Assembly (NCBI GenBank): GCA_012514125.1
Contig: JAAZAW010000353.1
Span: forward strand, 1-5,456
DNA: 5,456 nt
Origin: Phycisphaerae bacterium
Lineage (GTDB): Bacteria; Planctomycetota; Phycisphaerae; JAAYCJ01
Direction of reading: 5' to 3'
Shown here: piece by piece, positions 1-3,995 of the stretch
Numbering within the stretch: the first letter of the stretch is position 1
Layout of the letters: every line of letters begins with the position of its first letter
Made by a program: the position numbers and the translations under genes
The notes under the pieces: generated by a model
The model's database searches: none
Seen by the model: the letters and a program-made list of their open reading frames with translations, nothing else
What the model was told of the DNA's origin: nothing

Positions 1-536
1 ATGTGATTCTTGGTCCTGAGATGCGCTCGACCGGCGAAATTATGGGCATTGACGACACATTCCCTCTGGCCTTTGCCAAAAGTCAGATCGGTGCCTCATT
101 CACACTGCCCTCGCAAGGTAATATCTTCATCTCCGTTCGGGAAATGGACAAACCGCTTATCGTGCCCATTGCCCGCGATCTGGCGGAAATGGGTTTCAAT
201 ATCATCTGCACCGCCGGCACCTGGCGGGTTCTGATGGATGCGAATATCGAAACGCAACTGATTCCAAAAATCTCTGAAGGCAAACGCCCCAATATCATCG
301 ATATGATCAAGACCAATCAGATTGCCCTGATTATCAACACCCCGACTCGGAAAGGTCAGAACACCGACGAAGGAAAAATTCGCGGCACAGCCGTTCTTCG
401 CGAAACACCAATTTTCACGACCATCACCGGCGCTCGAGCGGTCACCTTGGCAATTAAAGCTCTGCGAAAACGTGACTGGACCGTAAAACCAATCCAGGAA
501 TATCACCAAACAGATAAAAATAGTTGTAATATTTAG
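1..536 (+). CDS. carB: Carbamoyl-phosphate synthase large subunit, C-terminal fragment (5' partial)
   Basis: The gene enters from the left edge, with complete codons from base 3 and a TAG stop at 534-536, leaving 177 of roughly 1,070 residues. The GTG at 3 is an internal valine codon, not a start. Visible residues 4-16 (GPEMRSTGEIMGI) match the conserved end of the second ATP-grasp half of CarB. From about residue 40 comes the MGS-like allosteric domain: SVREMDK (44-50), TAGT (70-73), PKISEG (88-93) and IINT (110-113). K50, T70, T73, K89 and N112 line up with E. coli residues that contact UMP/IMP, so nucleotide control is plausible; this is by analogy. The position of the E. coli ornithine-contacting Tyr1040 appears to be Phe138, so ornithine activation cannot be assumed. 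CarB makes carbamoyl phosphate for pyrimidine and arginine synthesis in the cytoplasm with the CarA glutaminase. Family identity is secure; dnaA follows after 130 bp. Confidence 0.95.
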   Translation, partial: VILGPEMRSTGEIMGIDDTFPLAFAKSQIGASFTLPSQGNIFISVREMDKPLIVPIARDLAEMGFNIICTAGTWRVLMDANIETQLIPKISEGKRPNIIDMIKTNQIALIINTPTRKGQNTDEGKIRGTAVLRETPIFTTITGARAVTLAIKALRKRDWTVKPIQEYHQTDKNSCNI

Positions 537-563
537 CTAAACGTTCTCTTATAGTGAATCCAC

Positions 564-593
564 TTGACACTTTCATTCGTTAGATATTACTAT
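564..593 (+). promoter_or_regulatory. Probable sigma-70-type promoter of dnaA
   Basis: A perfect TTGACA (564-569) is followed 18 bp later by TACTAT (588-593, four of six matches to TATAAT). TTACTA at 587-592 with a 17-bp spacer is an alternative register. The expected transcript start near 600 leaves a leader of about 65 nt before the dnaA ATG. The -10 element lies inside the left arm of an exact inverted repeat, so whatever binds that arm could control the promoter. The assignment rests on motif and position only. Confidence 0.6.
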
Positions 594-663
594 ATGGAGC
601 TGACAACCGGAGTTTGCCAATCCGAAATAATTTTCTCTCAAAAAACGTTAATATAGTAATATC
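583..663. repeat. Exact 13-bp inverted repeat spanning the dnaA promoter and translation start region
   Basis: GATATTACTATAT at 583-595 is the exact reverse complement of ATATAGTAATATC at 651-663, with 55 bp between the arms. The left arm covers the predicted -10 element, and the right arm ends three bases before the dnaA ATG. Each arm is itself partly symmetric (ATAT at both ends). Possible roles are paired operator half-sites, a long-range RNA stem that closes the dnaA start on transcripts begun upstream, or mirrored promoters. The repeat is seen directly; its role is inferred. Confidence 0.75.
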
Positions 664-666
664 ATT

Positions 667-2028
667 ATGACAGCTGTAAATAAAAATAAAGAACCCAATT
701 TATCAGAACTTTGGCAACGAATGCTTTCGCACCTTCGGCTTCACCATAGCGAACTGGTTCGAAACTGGTTCGATGAACTCCGAATACGGGAGTTTGACCG
801 CGGGCATCTGGTAATCGCCGCTCCGATCTCCACACAACATCTTTATCTTAAATCCAATTGTACCGATGCTTTTATTCAAACGGCTCAAAGTATCACAGGT
901 CGGCTCGTGGGAGTCGATTTTATCAATCTTGAATCTGCCGATATTCCGATTGCCACATACAAGTCCTCTTATGACGAGCAATTGATGCTCAACGAGGAAT
1001 ATATATTTGAATCCTTTGTCGCCGGCAATTGTAACAAGCTTGCCCATGCCGCCAGTATTGCTGTTGCGCGCGAACCGGGAAAACGATACAATCCCTTGTT
1101 CATCCATGGTTCGGTGGGACTCGGCAAAACTCACCTTCTGCAGGCGATTTGTCATGAAATTCTGAAAAATCAACCCAATACCAAGATTAAATATCTTTCC
1201 TGCGAAACATTTATTAATTCTTTTATTGAAGCGGTCGAAAATGGCAATGTTCACGAATTTCGTCATCGTTATCGTGATGTCGATCTGCTTGTCATTGACG
1301 ATGTTCAATTCCTGGCCAACAAGGATTCCAGTCAGGAAGAGTTCTTTCATACTTTTAATTCTTTATATCAGGCTCAAAAACAAATTATCCTGTCGTCGGA
1401 CCGTCCTCCGAGCGAGATTGAAACATTAACCGAGCGTCTCATCAGCCGATTCAGCTGGGGCCTGGTCGCCGGTATTGATCGGCCTTGCCTGGAAACGCGC
1501 ATGGCCATCATCAAGAAGAAATCGAAACTCAAATCGATGGAAATTCCCGAAGATGTTATTGCTTACATGGCGCGCGCCATTGACTCGAACACCCGCGAAC
1601 TTGAAGGCGCGATTACCAAACTTCAGGGTTTGGCGATGCTCGATAACAGCAAAATCACCTTACAACTCGCCCAGCAGGTTATTCCGAAACATTTACTGGT
1701 TCGGCAGGAGATCACCATCGATCAGATCGTGGAAGCGGTCACCAAACAGTTTAATGTTAAAGTGACCGAACTTCAGTCCAAACGTCGAAACAAGACACTC
1801 GCCCTGCCCCGTCAGGTCTGTATGTTCCTGGCTCGACAGATGACGCGGTGGAGTTTGGAAGAAATCGGCGGATATTTTGGCGGCAGGGATCACAGCACCG
1901 TTTTGCACGCCGCGAAAACCATCCAGAAAACACTGGAGAACGATCCTTCGCTGCGTAATACCATTGAGACCATCGCCCGTAATCTGACAGGCAGTACCAA
2001 TTCCATCAACATGCAAACTGAGACATAA
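667..2028 (+). CDS. dnaA: Chromosomal replication initiator protein DnaA
   Basis: This is an intact 453-residue DnaA, the AAA+ ATPase that binds DnaA boxes, melts oriC and helps recruit the helicase. Domain I (about 13-88) has the expected LWQRML start with W16. Domain II is nearly absent, roughly ten residues. Domain III begins near residue 105 (NEEYIFESFVAGNCNKLAHAA). It carries Walker A GSVGLGKTH (148-156, K154), Walker B LLVIDD (207-212), sensor 1 around SSDR (243-246), the box VII arginine finger R261 in SRFSWG, and sensor 2 R310 in NTRELEGA. Domain IV (about 346-440) carries the basic segment SKRRNK (371-376) and the DNA-binding signature GGRDHSTVLHA (405-415). All key residues are present. 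The ATG at 667 fits the domain I start and has no in-frame ATG, GTG or TTG just upstream, but no Shine-Dalgarno precedes it. The oriC-like spacer follows directly, the classic bacterial arrangement. Confidence 0.98.
   Translation: MTAVNKNKEPNLSELWQRMLSHLRLHHSELVRNWFDELRIREFDRGHLVIAAPISTQHLYLKSNCTDAFIQTAQSITGRLVGVDFINLESADIPIATYKSSYDEQLMLNEEYIFESFVAGNCNKLAHAASIAVAREPGKRYNPLFIHGSVGLGKTHLLQAICHEILKNQPNTKIKYLSCETFINSFIEAVENGNVHEFRHRYRDVDLLVIDDVQFLANKDSSQEEFFHTFNSLYQAQKQIILSSDRPPSEIETLTERLISRFSWGLVAGIDRPCLETRMAIIKKKSKLKSMEIPEDVIAYMARAIDSNTRELEGAITKLQGLAMLDNSKITLQLAQQVIPKHLLVRQEITIDQIVEAVTKQFNVKVTELQSKRRNKTLALPRQVCMFLARQMTRWSLEEIGGYFGGRDHSTVLHAAKTIQKTLENDPSLRNTIETIARNLTGSTNSINMQTET
752..773 (+). 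repeat. Exact 11-bp tandem direct repeat inside dnaA
   Basis: AACTGGTTCGA occurs twice with no gap, at 752-762 and 763-773. It lies in the domain I coding region for residues ELVRNWFDE. Because 11 is not a multiple of three, the two copies are read in different frames, so this is not an amino-acid repeat. A simple duplication would have shifted the frame of a conserved helix. It may be coincidence or an overlaid DNA site. Confidence 0.6.
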
Positions 2029-2055
2029 AAGAGATGCCTTTCAATATCGCCGTTA

Positions 2056-2065
2056 TCAGTACTGA
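2056..2065. repeat. CAGTACTG palindrome, copy 1
   Basis: TCAGTACTGA is a perfect 10-bp palindrome built on CAGTACTG. It shares its last base with a second 10-bp palindrome, ACAGGCCTGT (2065-2074), which runs into a DnaA-box-like 9-mer. The same core occurs again at 2144-2151 and 3461-3468. A dimeric DNA-binding protein could recognise such a site; none is identified here. Confidence 0.5.
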
Positions 2066-2080
2066 CAGGCCTGTGAGTAA
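2060..2080. promoter_or_regulatory. Dyad of DnaA-box-like sites in oriC, left
   Basis: The 20-mer TACTGACAGGCCTGTGAGTA at 2060-2079 is a palindrome broken only by one G/G pair. Its right half, read on the minus strand from 2080 to 2072, is TTACTCACA, which matches TTATCCACA at seven of nine positions and recurs exactly at 2259-2267. Its left half on the plus strand (GTACTGACA, 2059-2067) is a weaker mirrored version. This looks like two facing initiator sites, but binding is inferred. Confidence 0.5.
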
Positions 2081-2095
2081 ATCCAGAAAATTGTT

Positions 2096-2113
2096 TTTTA
2101 CACCTGTGGGCAA
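2096..2113. promoter_or_regulatory. Abutting convergent DnaA-box-like pair in oriC
   Basis: TTTTACACC (2096-2104, plus strand) directly abuts TGTGGGCAA (2105-2113), whose minus-strand reading is TTGCCCACA. Against the relaxed consensus TTWTNCACA the first matches eight of nine positions. The second matches TTATCCACA at seven of nine. The head-to-head placement repeats the dyad style seen about 30 bp to the left. Confidence 0.45.
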
Positions 2114-2115
2114 TC

Positions 2116-2124
2116 TGTTAATAA
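2116..2124 (-). promoter_or_regulatory. DnaA-box-like 9-mer TTATTAACA
   Basis: TGTTAATAA on the plus strand reads TTATTAACA on the minus strand, eight of nine positions against TTWTNCACA and seven of nine against TTATCCACA. It lies two bases after the preceding convergent pair, in the same cluster. In AT-rich DNA a match of this quality can arise by chance, so it is weaker on its own than in context. Confidence 0.35.
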
Positions 2125-2140
2125 ATGATAAAATCCGCGT

Positions 2141-2154
2141 TTTCAGTACTGCCG
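2141..2154 (+). repeat. CAGTACTG palindrome, copy 2 (extended TTTCAGTACTGCCG)
   Basis: This copy has the CAGTACTG core at 2144-2151. Its 14-bp extended form TTTCAGTACTGCCG is found again, exactly and in inverted orientation, at 3458-3471 near the 3' end of dnaN. Copy 1 is 87 bp to the left. The extended match beyond the palindromic core is what sets it apart from a random restriction-site-like palindrome. Confidence 0.5.
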
Positions 2155-2258
2155 CATCAAGTCAACAGATGAAACAACACATCAACACAGATCCGATGTT
2201 AAAAAACTTATTCCGGTAACCTATGTCGATACAACAAGTTAATCTTTCGTCCACTCGG

Positions 2259-2276
2259 TTACTCACAGTTTTCACA
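2259..2276 (+). promoter_or_regulatory. Tandem DnaA-box-like pair beside the AT-rich tract
   Basis: TTACTCACA (2259-2267) is followed with no gap by GTTTTCACA (2268-2276), both pointing toward the AT-rich tract that starts at 2277. The ten bases TTACTCACAG (2259-2268) are the exact reverse complement of 2071-2080. The exact reuse of this 10-mer within the spacer supports it as a local form of the DnaA box. In well-studied origins, tandem boxes next to the unwinding element direct DnaA filament growth; that role is inferred here. Confidence 0.5.
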
Positions 2277-2330
2277 TACATAAGAATATAGAATACTACT
2301 TGTTTTAAATGTAATAATAATTAGAATATT
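2277..2330. other. AT-rich tract, candidate DNA unwinding element
   Basis: Only 8 of these 54 bases are G or C (85% AT). The tract begins right after the tandem box pair and contains short iterations: AGAATAT at 2283-2289 and 2323-2329, and TAGAATA at 2289-2295 and 2322-2328. A CTACTT at 2296-2301 resembles two units of the DnaA-trio pattern, but it lies about 20 bp from the nearest box and is too short to rely on. It may also contain the dnaN promoter. Confidence 0.5.
2300..2327 (+). promoter_or_regulatory. Possible dnaN promoter
   Basis: TTGTTT (2300-2305) and TAGAAT (2322-2327, five of six matches to TATAAT) are separated by 16 bp, about 85 bp before the dnaN ATG. A second possibility is TTGTTG (2338-2343) with TCTATT (2361-2366), spacer 17 bp. 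The AT-rich background makes such matches easy to find, so either is tentative. dnaN could also be read through from dnaA. Confidence 0.3.
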
Positions 2331-2399
2331 CCCATGCTTGTTGTTAACATAGGCTCATTGTCTATTCAAAATTTAACATTCGGCCGGAAACCTTACAAT

Positions 2400-2405
2400 A
2401 GAGGT
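2400..2405 (+). promoter_or_regulatory. Shine-Dalgarno site of dnaN
   Basis: AGAGGT lies seven bases before the ATG at 2413 and fixes the dnaN start. It contrasts with dnaA, which has no comparable motif. Confidence 0.7.
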
Positions 2406-2412
2406 AATCAAC

Positions 2413-3516
2413 ATGAAAGTAATATGTAATCGTGCACGTCTTGCCGAAGCATTGGCTCTGGTCAGCGGTGTTGCTGTGGCCCGTAGTCCACGCCCTATTC
2501 TTCAGTGCTTGAGAATGCAGGTTGAAAATGGAGATAATCCCACGCTTACACTTCAAGCCACCGACCTGGAACTTGGCGTCAAATGTGAAATTAAAGAAGT
2601 CGAGGTCATTGAACCCGGACAGGTGGTGGCCAACGCTTCCAAGCTCAGTGCTATTGTCCACGAAGTCGCCGATGAAACCATTACCATGAATCTCGAACAG
2701 GAAAGTCTCGAAGTCATGGCTTCGGGGAGTAAATTCAAGTTATTTACCTTCGATCCGAGCGAATTTCCACCTGTCGCACCCAAGGAAGAAGGCAAAATCA
2801 TTTCCATTAGTGCCGCTGAGCTTACCCGGGCAGCCAATTTGACTGTTTACGCAGCCGCCCGCGAAACCACACGATATGCCATCAATGGATTATTGTTGGA
2901 AGTCAAGGGAAATAAAATGGTTATGGTCGGCACCGACGGCAGACGTCTGGCGCGGGTCATTTCGACTCTTGAAACCAAGGTCGACACTGAAATCAGTTCA
3001 ATCATTCCCGCTCGAACAATTCAAATGCTTAGTCGGGTCGCGACAGATTCCGATAATATGGTCAATATCAGGATTATGGAAAACCAGGTTGCTTTTGAGG
3101 TTGGCGGCGTTTTGCTGGTGACTTCGGTCATCGATGGTAAATATCCGAGTTACGACGCGGTTATTCCCAAAGAATCGACGACAAAGGTCAAGATGGATCG
3201 TTTGACGATGCTTTCAGCGCTGCGTCGCGCAGCCCTTTTGGTTTCCAAGGATTCGCGAGGCGTGAAGGTTCAGCTTGCCCAGGATCGTATGACCATCGAA
3301 GCCCACTCGCCTGAAGAAGGTGAAGCGGCGGTTGAACTCCCTGTCGAGCTTGAAGGTGAAGCCATTAAGATCGCTTTTAATCCCGATTATCTGATTGATC
3401 CGCTCAAAGTTCTTGTCGCCGAACAGGTTGTCATGGAATTTCGGGCATCAAACGCACCGGCAGTACTGAAATCGGGTTCAGATTTCGTTTACGTATTAAT
3501 GCCCGTTACGATATAA
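2413..3516 (+). CDS. dnaN: DNA polymerase III beta subunit (sliding clamp)
   Basis: This is an intact 367-residue beta clamp, the usual length for three repeated clamp domains (about 1-122, 123-246 and 247-367). The dimeric ring encircles DNA and tethers polymerase III and other clamp-binding proteins. Landmarks are RSPRPILQCL (25-34), DPSEFPP (114-120), NGLLLEV (158-164), TDGRRLA (174-180), IDGKYPSY (240-247), FNPDYLIDPL (322-331) and the C-terminal YVLMPVTI (360-367). The last two correspond to E. coli FNVNYVLDAL and YVVMPMRL, and the C-terminal motif helps form the pocket that binds partner peptides. The start at 2413 is backed by AGAGGT seven bases upstream and by the standard MKV-type N terminus. 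No frameshift or missing motif is seen. An 85-bp spacer separates it from the DUF721 gene. Confidence 0.98.
   Translation: MKVICNRARLAEALALVSGVAVARSPRPILQCLRMQVENGDNPTLTLQATDLELGVKCEIKEVEVIEPGQVVANASKLSAIVHEVADETITMNLEQESLEVMASGSKFKLFTFDPSEFPPVAPKEEGKIISISAAELTRAANLTVYAAARETTRYAINGLLLEVKGNKMVMVGTDGRRLARVISTLETKVDTEISSIIPARTIQMLSRVATDSDNMVNIRIMENQVAFEVGGVLLVTSVIDGKYPSYDAVIPKESTTKVKMDRLTMLSALRRAALLVSKDSRGVKVQLAQDRMTIEAHSPEEGEAAVELPVELEGEAIKIAFNPDYLIDPLKVLVAEQVVMEFRASNAPAVLKSGSDFVYVLMPVTI
3458..3471 (-). repeat. CAGTACTG palindrome, copy 3, inside dnaN
   Basis: CGGCAGTACTGAAA within the dnaN 3' coding region is the exact reverse complement of the oriC site at 2141-2154. It encodes part of the APAVLKSG segment, so the bases are not free of protein constraint. 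The shared 14 bp plus a third core copy at 2057-2064 suggest either a recurring binding site or a coincidence of modest rarity. Confidence 0.45.
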
Positions 3517-3601
3517 TGTCGATAAATTCAAGAATCTGCACTGAAGATCGCCCATTTGGCGAAAATCCGAGGTTCTTTTTATAGATACGAGTAACACGGG
3601 T

Positions 3602-3955
3602 ATGTACACCGATAAACGATTGCAACAATTGTGGTTAAATGTCCAGCGTCCGTTACGTTATCAACCCCTGGGGGAAATTGTCGATCCCATGGTCAGCAAA
3701 TTGTCGAATTCTCGCGACAAGCATCTGACGAAAATCAGTAATCTCTGGGAAAAAATTGTTGGTGCCGATTTGGCGGATCTGGCCTTTCCTTTCGCCCTCC
3801 AATCGGATATACTTATAGTTTCGGTTGCCTCACCTGCGGTGAAGTTTCAAATTGAACAGGTTTATCGTCAGCCGATTCTGGATCAGATTCGTGAATGCAC
3901 CGGCAAGAGGCTCAAAGATCTTAAATGTACCCTGAAAACCGGACGAACCCATTGA
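3602..3955 (+). CDS. DUF721/DciA-family protein, candidate replicative helicase loader
   Basis: This 117-residue protein matches the DUF721 (DciA) pattern. There is a helical lead-in, then LWEKIVGADLADLAFPFALQ (48-67) with the family's W..IVG motif (W49, I52-G54), a beta segment DILIVSVASPAVKFQIEQV (69-87), a helix ending near residue 100, and a last short strand LKDLKCTL (104-111). DciA is known in other bacteria as a partner of the DnaB helicase at initiation; that role is assigned here by family and by its place among dnaA, dnaN and gyrB. No signal peptide, membrane segment or metal site is visible, so it should be cytoplasmic. The ATG at 3602 gives a natural length; it has no convincing Shine-Dalgarno (only GGGT touching the ATG). 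ATG at 3689 is in frame but would remove part of the N terminus. gyrB begins 40 bp after the TGA, suggesting cotranscription. Confidence 0.75.
   Translation: MYTDKRLQQLWLNVQRPLRYQPLGEIVDPMVSKLSNSRDKHLTKISNLWEKIVGADLADLAFPFALQSDILIVSVASPAVKFQIEQVYRQPILDQIRECTGKRLKDLKCTLKTGRTH
3630..3638 (-). promoter_or_regulatory. Near-consensus DnaA box in the start of the DUF721 gene
   Basis: TGTGGTTAA on the plus strand differs from the consensus TGTGGATAA at one position. It is inside coding sequence 1.2 kb from the putative oriC, in the same orientation as the perfect box in gyrB. It may be an outlying DnaA site or chance. Confidence 0.3.
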
Positions 3956-3985
3956 ATTGAGTTCTCCACCGGTGATGATACAAGC

Positions 3986-3990
3986 AAGGA
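3986..3990 (+). promoter_or_regulatory. Shine-Dalgarno site that selects the gyrB start
   Basis: AAGGA ends five bases before the ATG at 3996. In-frame ATGs also occur at 3990 and 3975, but the motif would overlap the first and lie downstream of the second, so 3996 is preferred. Confidence 0.65.
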
Positions 3991-3995
3991 TGCCC

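Larger units (their letters stand above)
2029..2412. other. oriC: Candidate chromosomal origin of replication (oriC), dnaA-dnaN spacer
   Basis: This 384-bp gene-free stretch between dnaA and dnaN is where many bacteria place oriC. The left two thirds (about 2060-2276) hold DnaA-box-like 9-mers relative to TTATCCACA: TTACTCACA exactly twice in opposite orientation, plus TTGCCCACA, TTATTAACA, TTTTACACC and GTTTTCACA. None is a perfect E. coli-type box, so the local consensus may be diverged. The next 54 bp (2277-2330) are 85% AT and are the natural candidate for the unwinding element. The order of boxes, AT-rich tract and dnaN resembles the B. subtilis dnaA-dnaN origin. Two palindromic CAGTACTG sites also lie here. 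Position and box clustering make this a good candidate; origin activity is inferred. Confidence 0.75.

Noticed and set aside
3..536. Free-standing 177-residue gene starting at GTG 3
   Set aside because: The sequence begins in the middle of a conserved CarB segment, so the GTG is an internal codon of a gene cut by the window edge.
756..775. tRNA T-loop-like GGTTCGA
   Set aside because: The motif recurs because of the 11-bp tandem repeat and lies inside dnaA domain I; no acceptor stem or anticodon arm surrounds it.
703..1350. 215-codon minus-strand open frame opposite dnaA
   Set aside because: It lies wholly antisense to the conserved domain I and AAA+ coding sequence, and its translation resembles no family. 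It is a shadow of the real gene.
2065..2100. Intrinsic terminator of dnaA (ACAGGCCTGT followed by TTGTTTTTTA)
   Set aside because: The palindrome has no loop and the T run is 17 bases or more downstream, so an RNA hairpin terminator is not supported.
2034..2219. 61-codon open frame in the dnaA-dnaN spacer
   Set aside because: It has no recognisable domain and overlaps the DnaA-box-like dyads and palindromes of the probable origin. The AAAAGAG just before its ATG abuts the start codon. Best read as a chance open frame.
2296..2307. DnaA-trio element (CTA CTT GTT TTA)
   Set aside because: Only two consecutive units fit and a third breaks the pattern. It starts about 20 bp from the nearest box-like site, farther than in described cases.
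3548..3580. Terminator after dnaN: TCGCC/GGCGA stem at 3548-3562 with a T run at 3576-3580
   Set aside because: The stem has only five pairs and the T run begins 13 bases after it, so it does not fit an intrinsic terminator.
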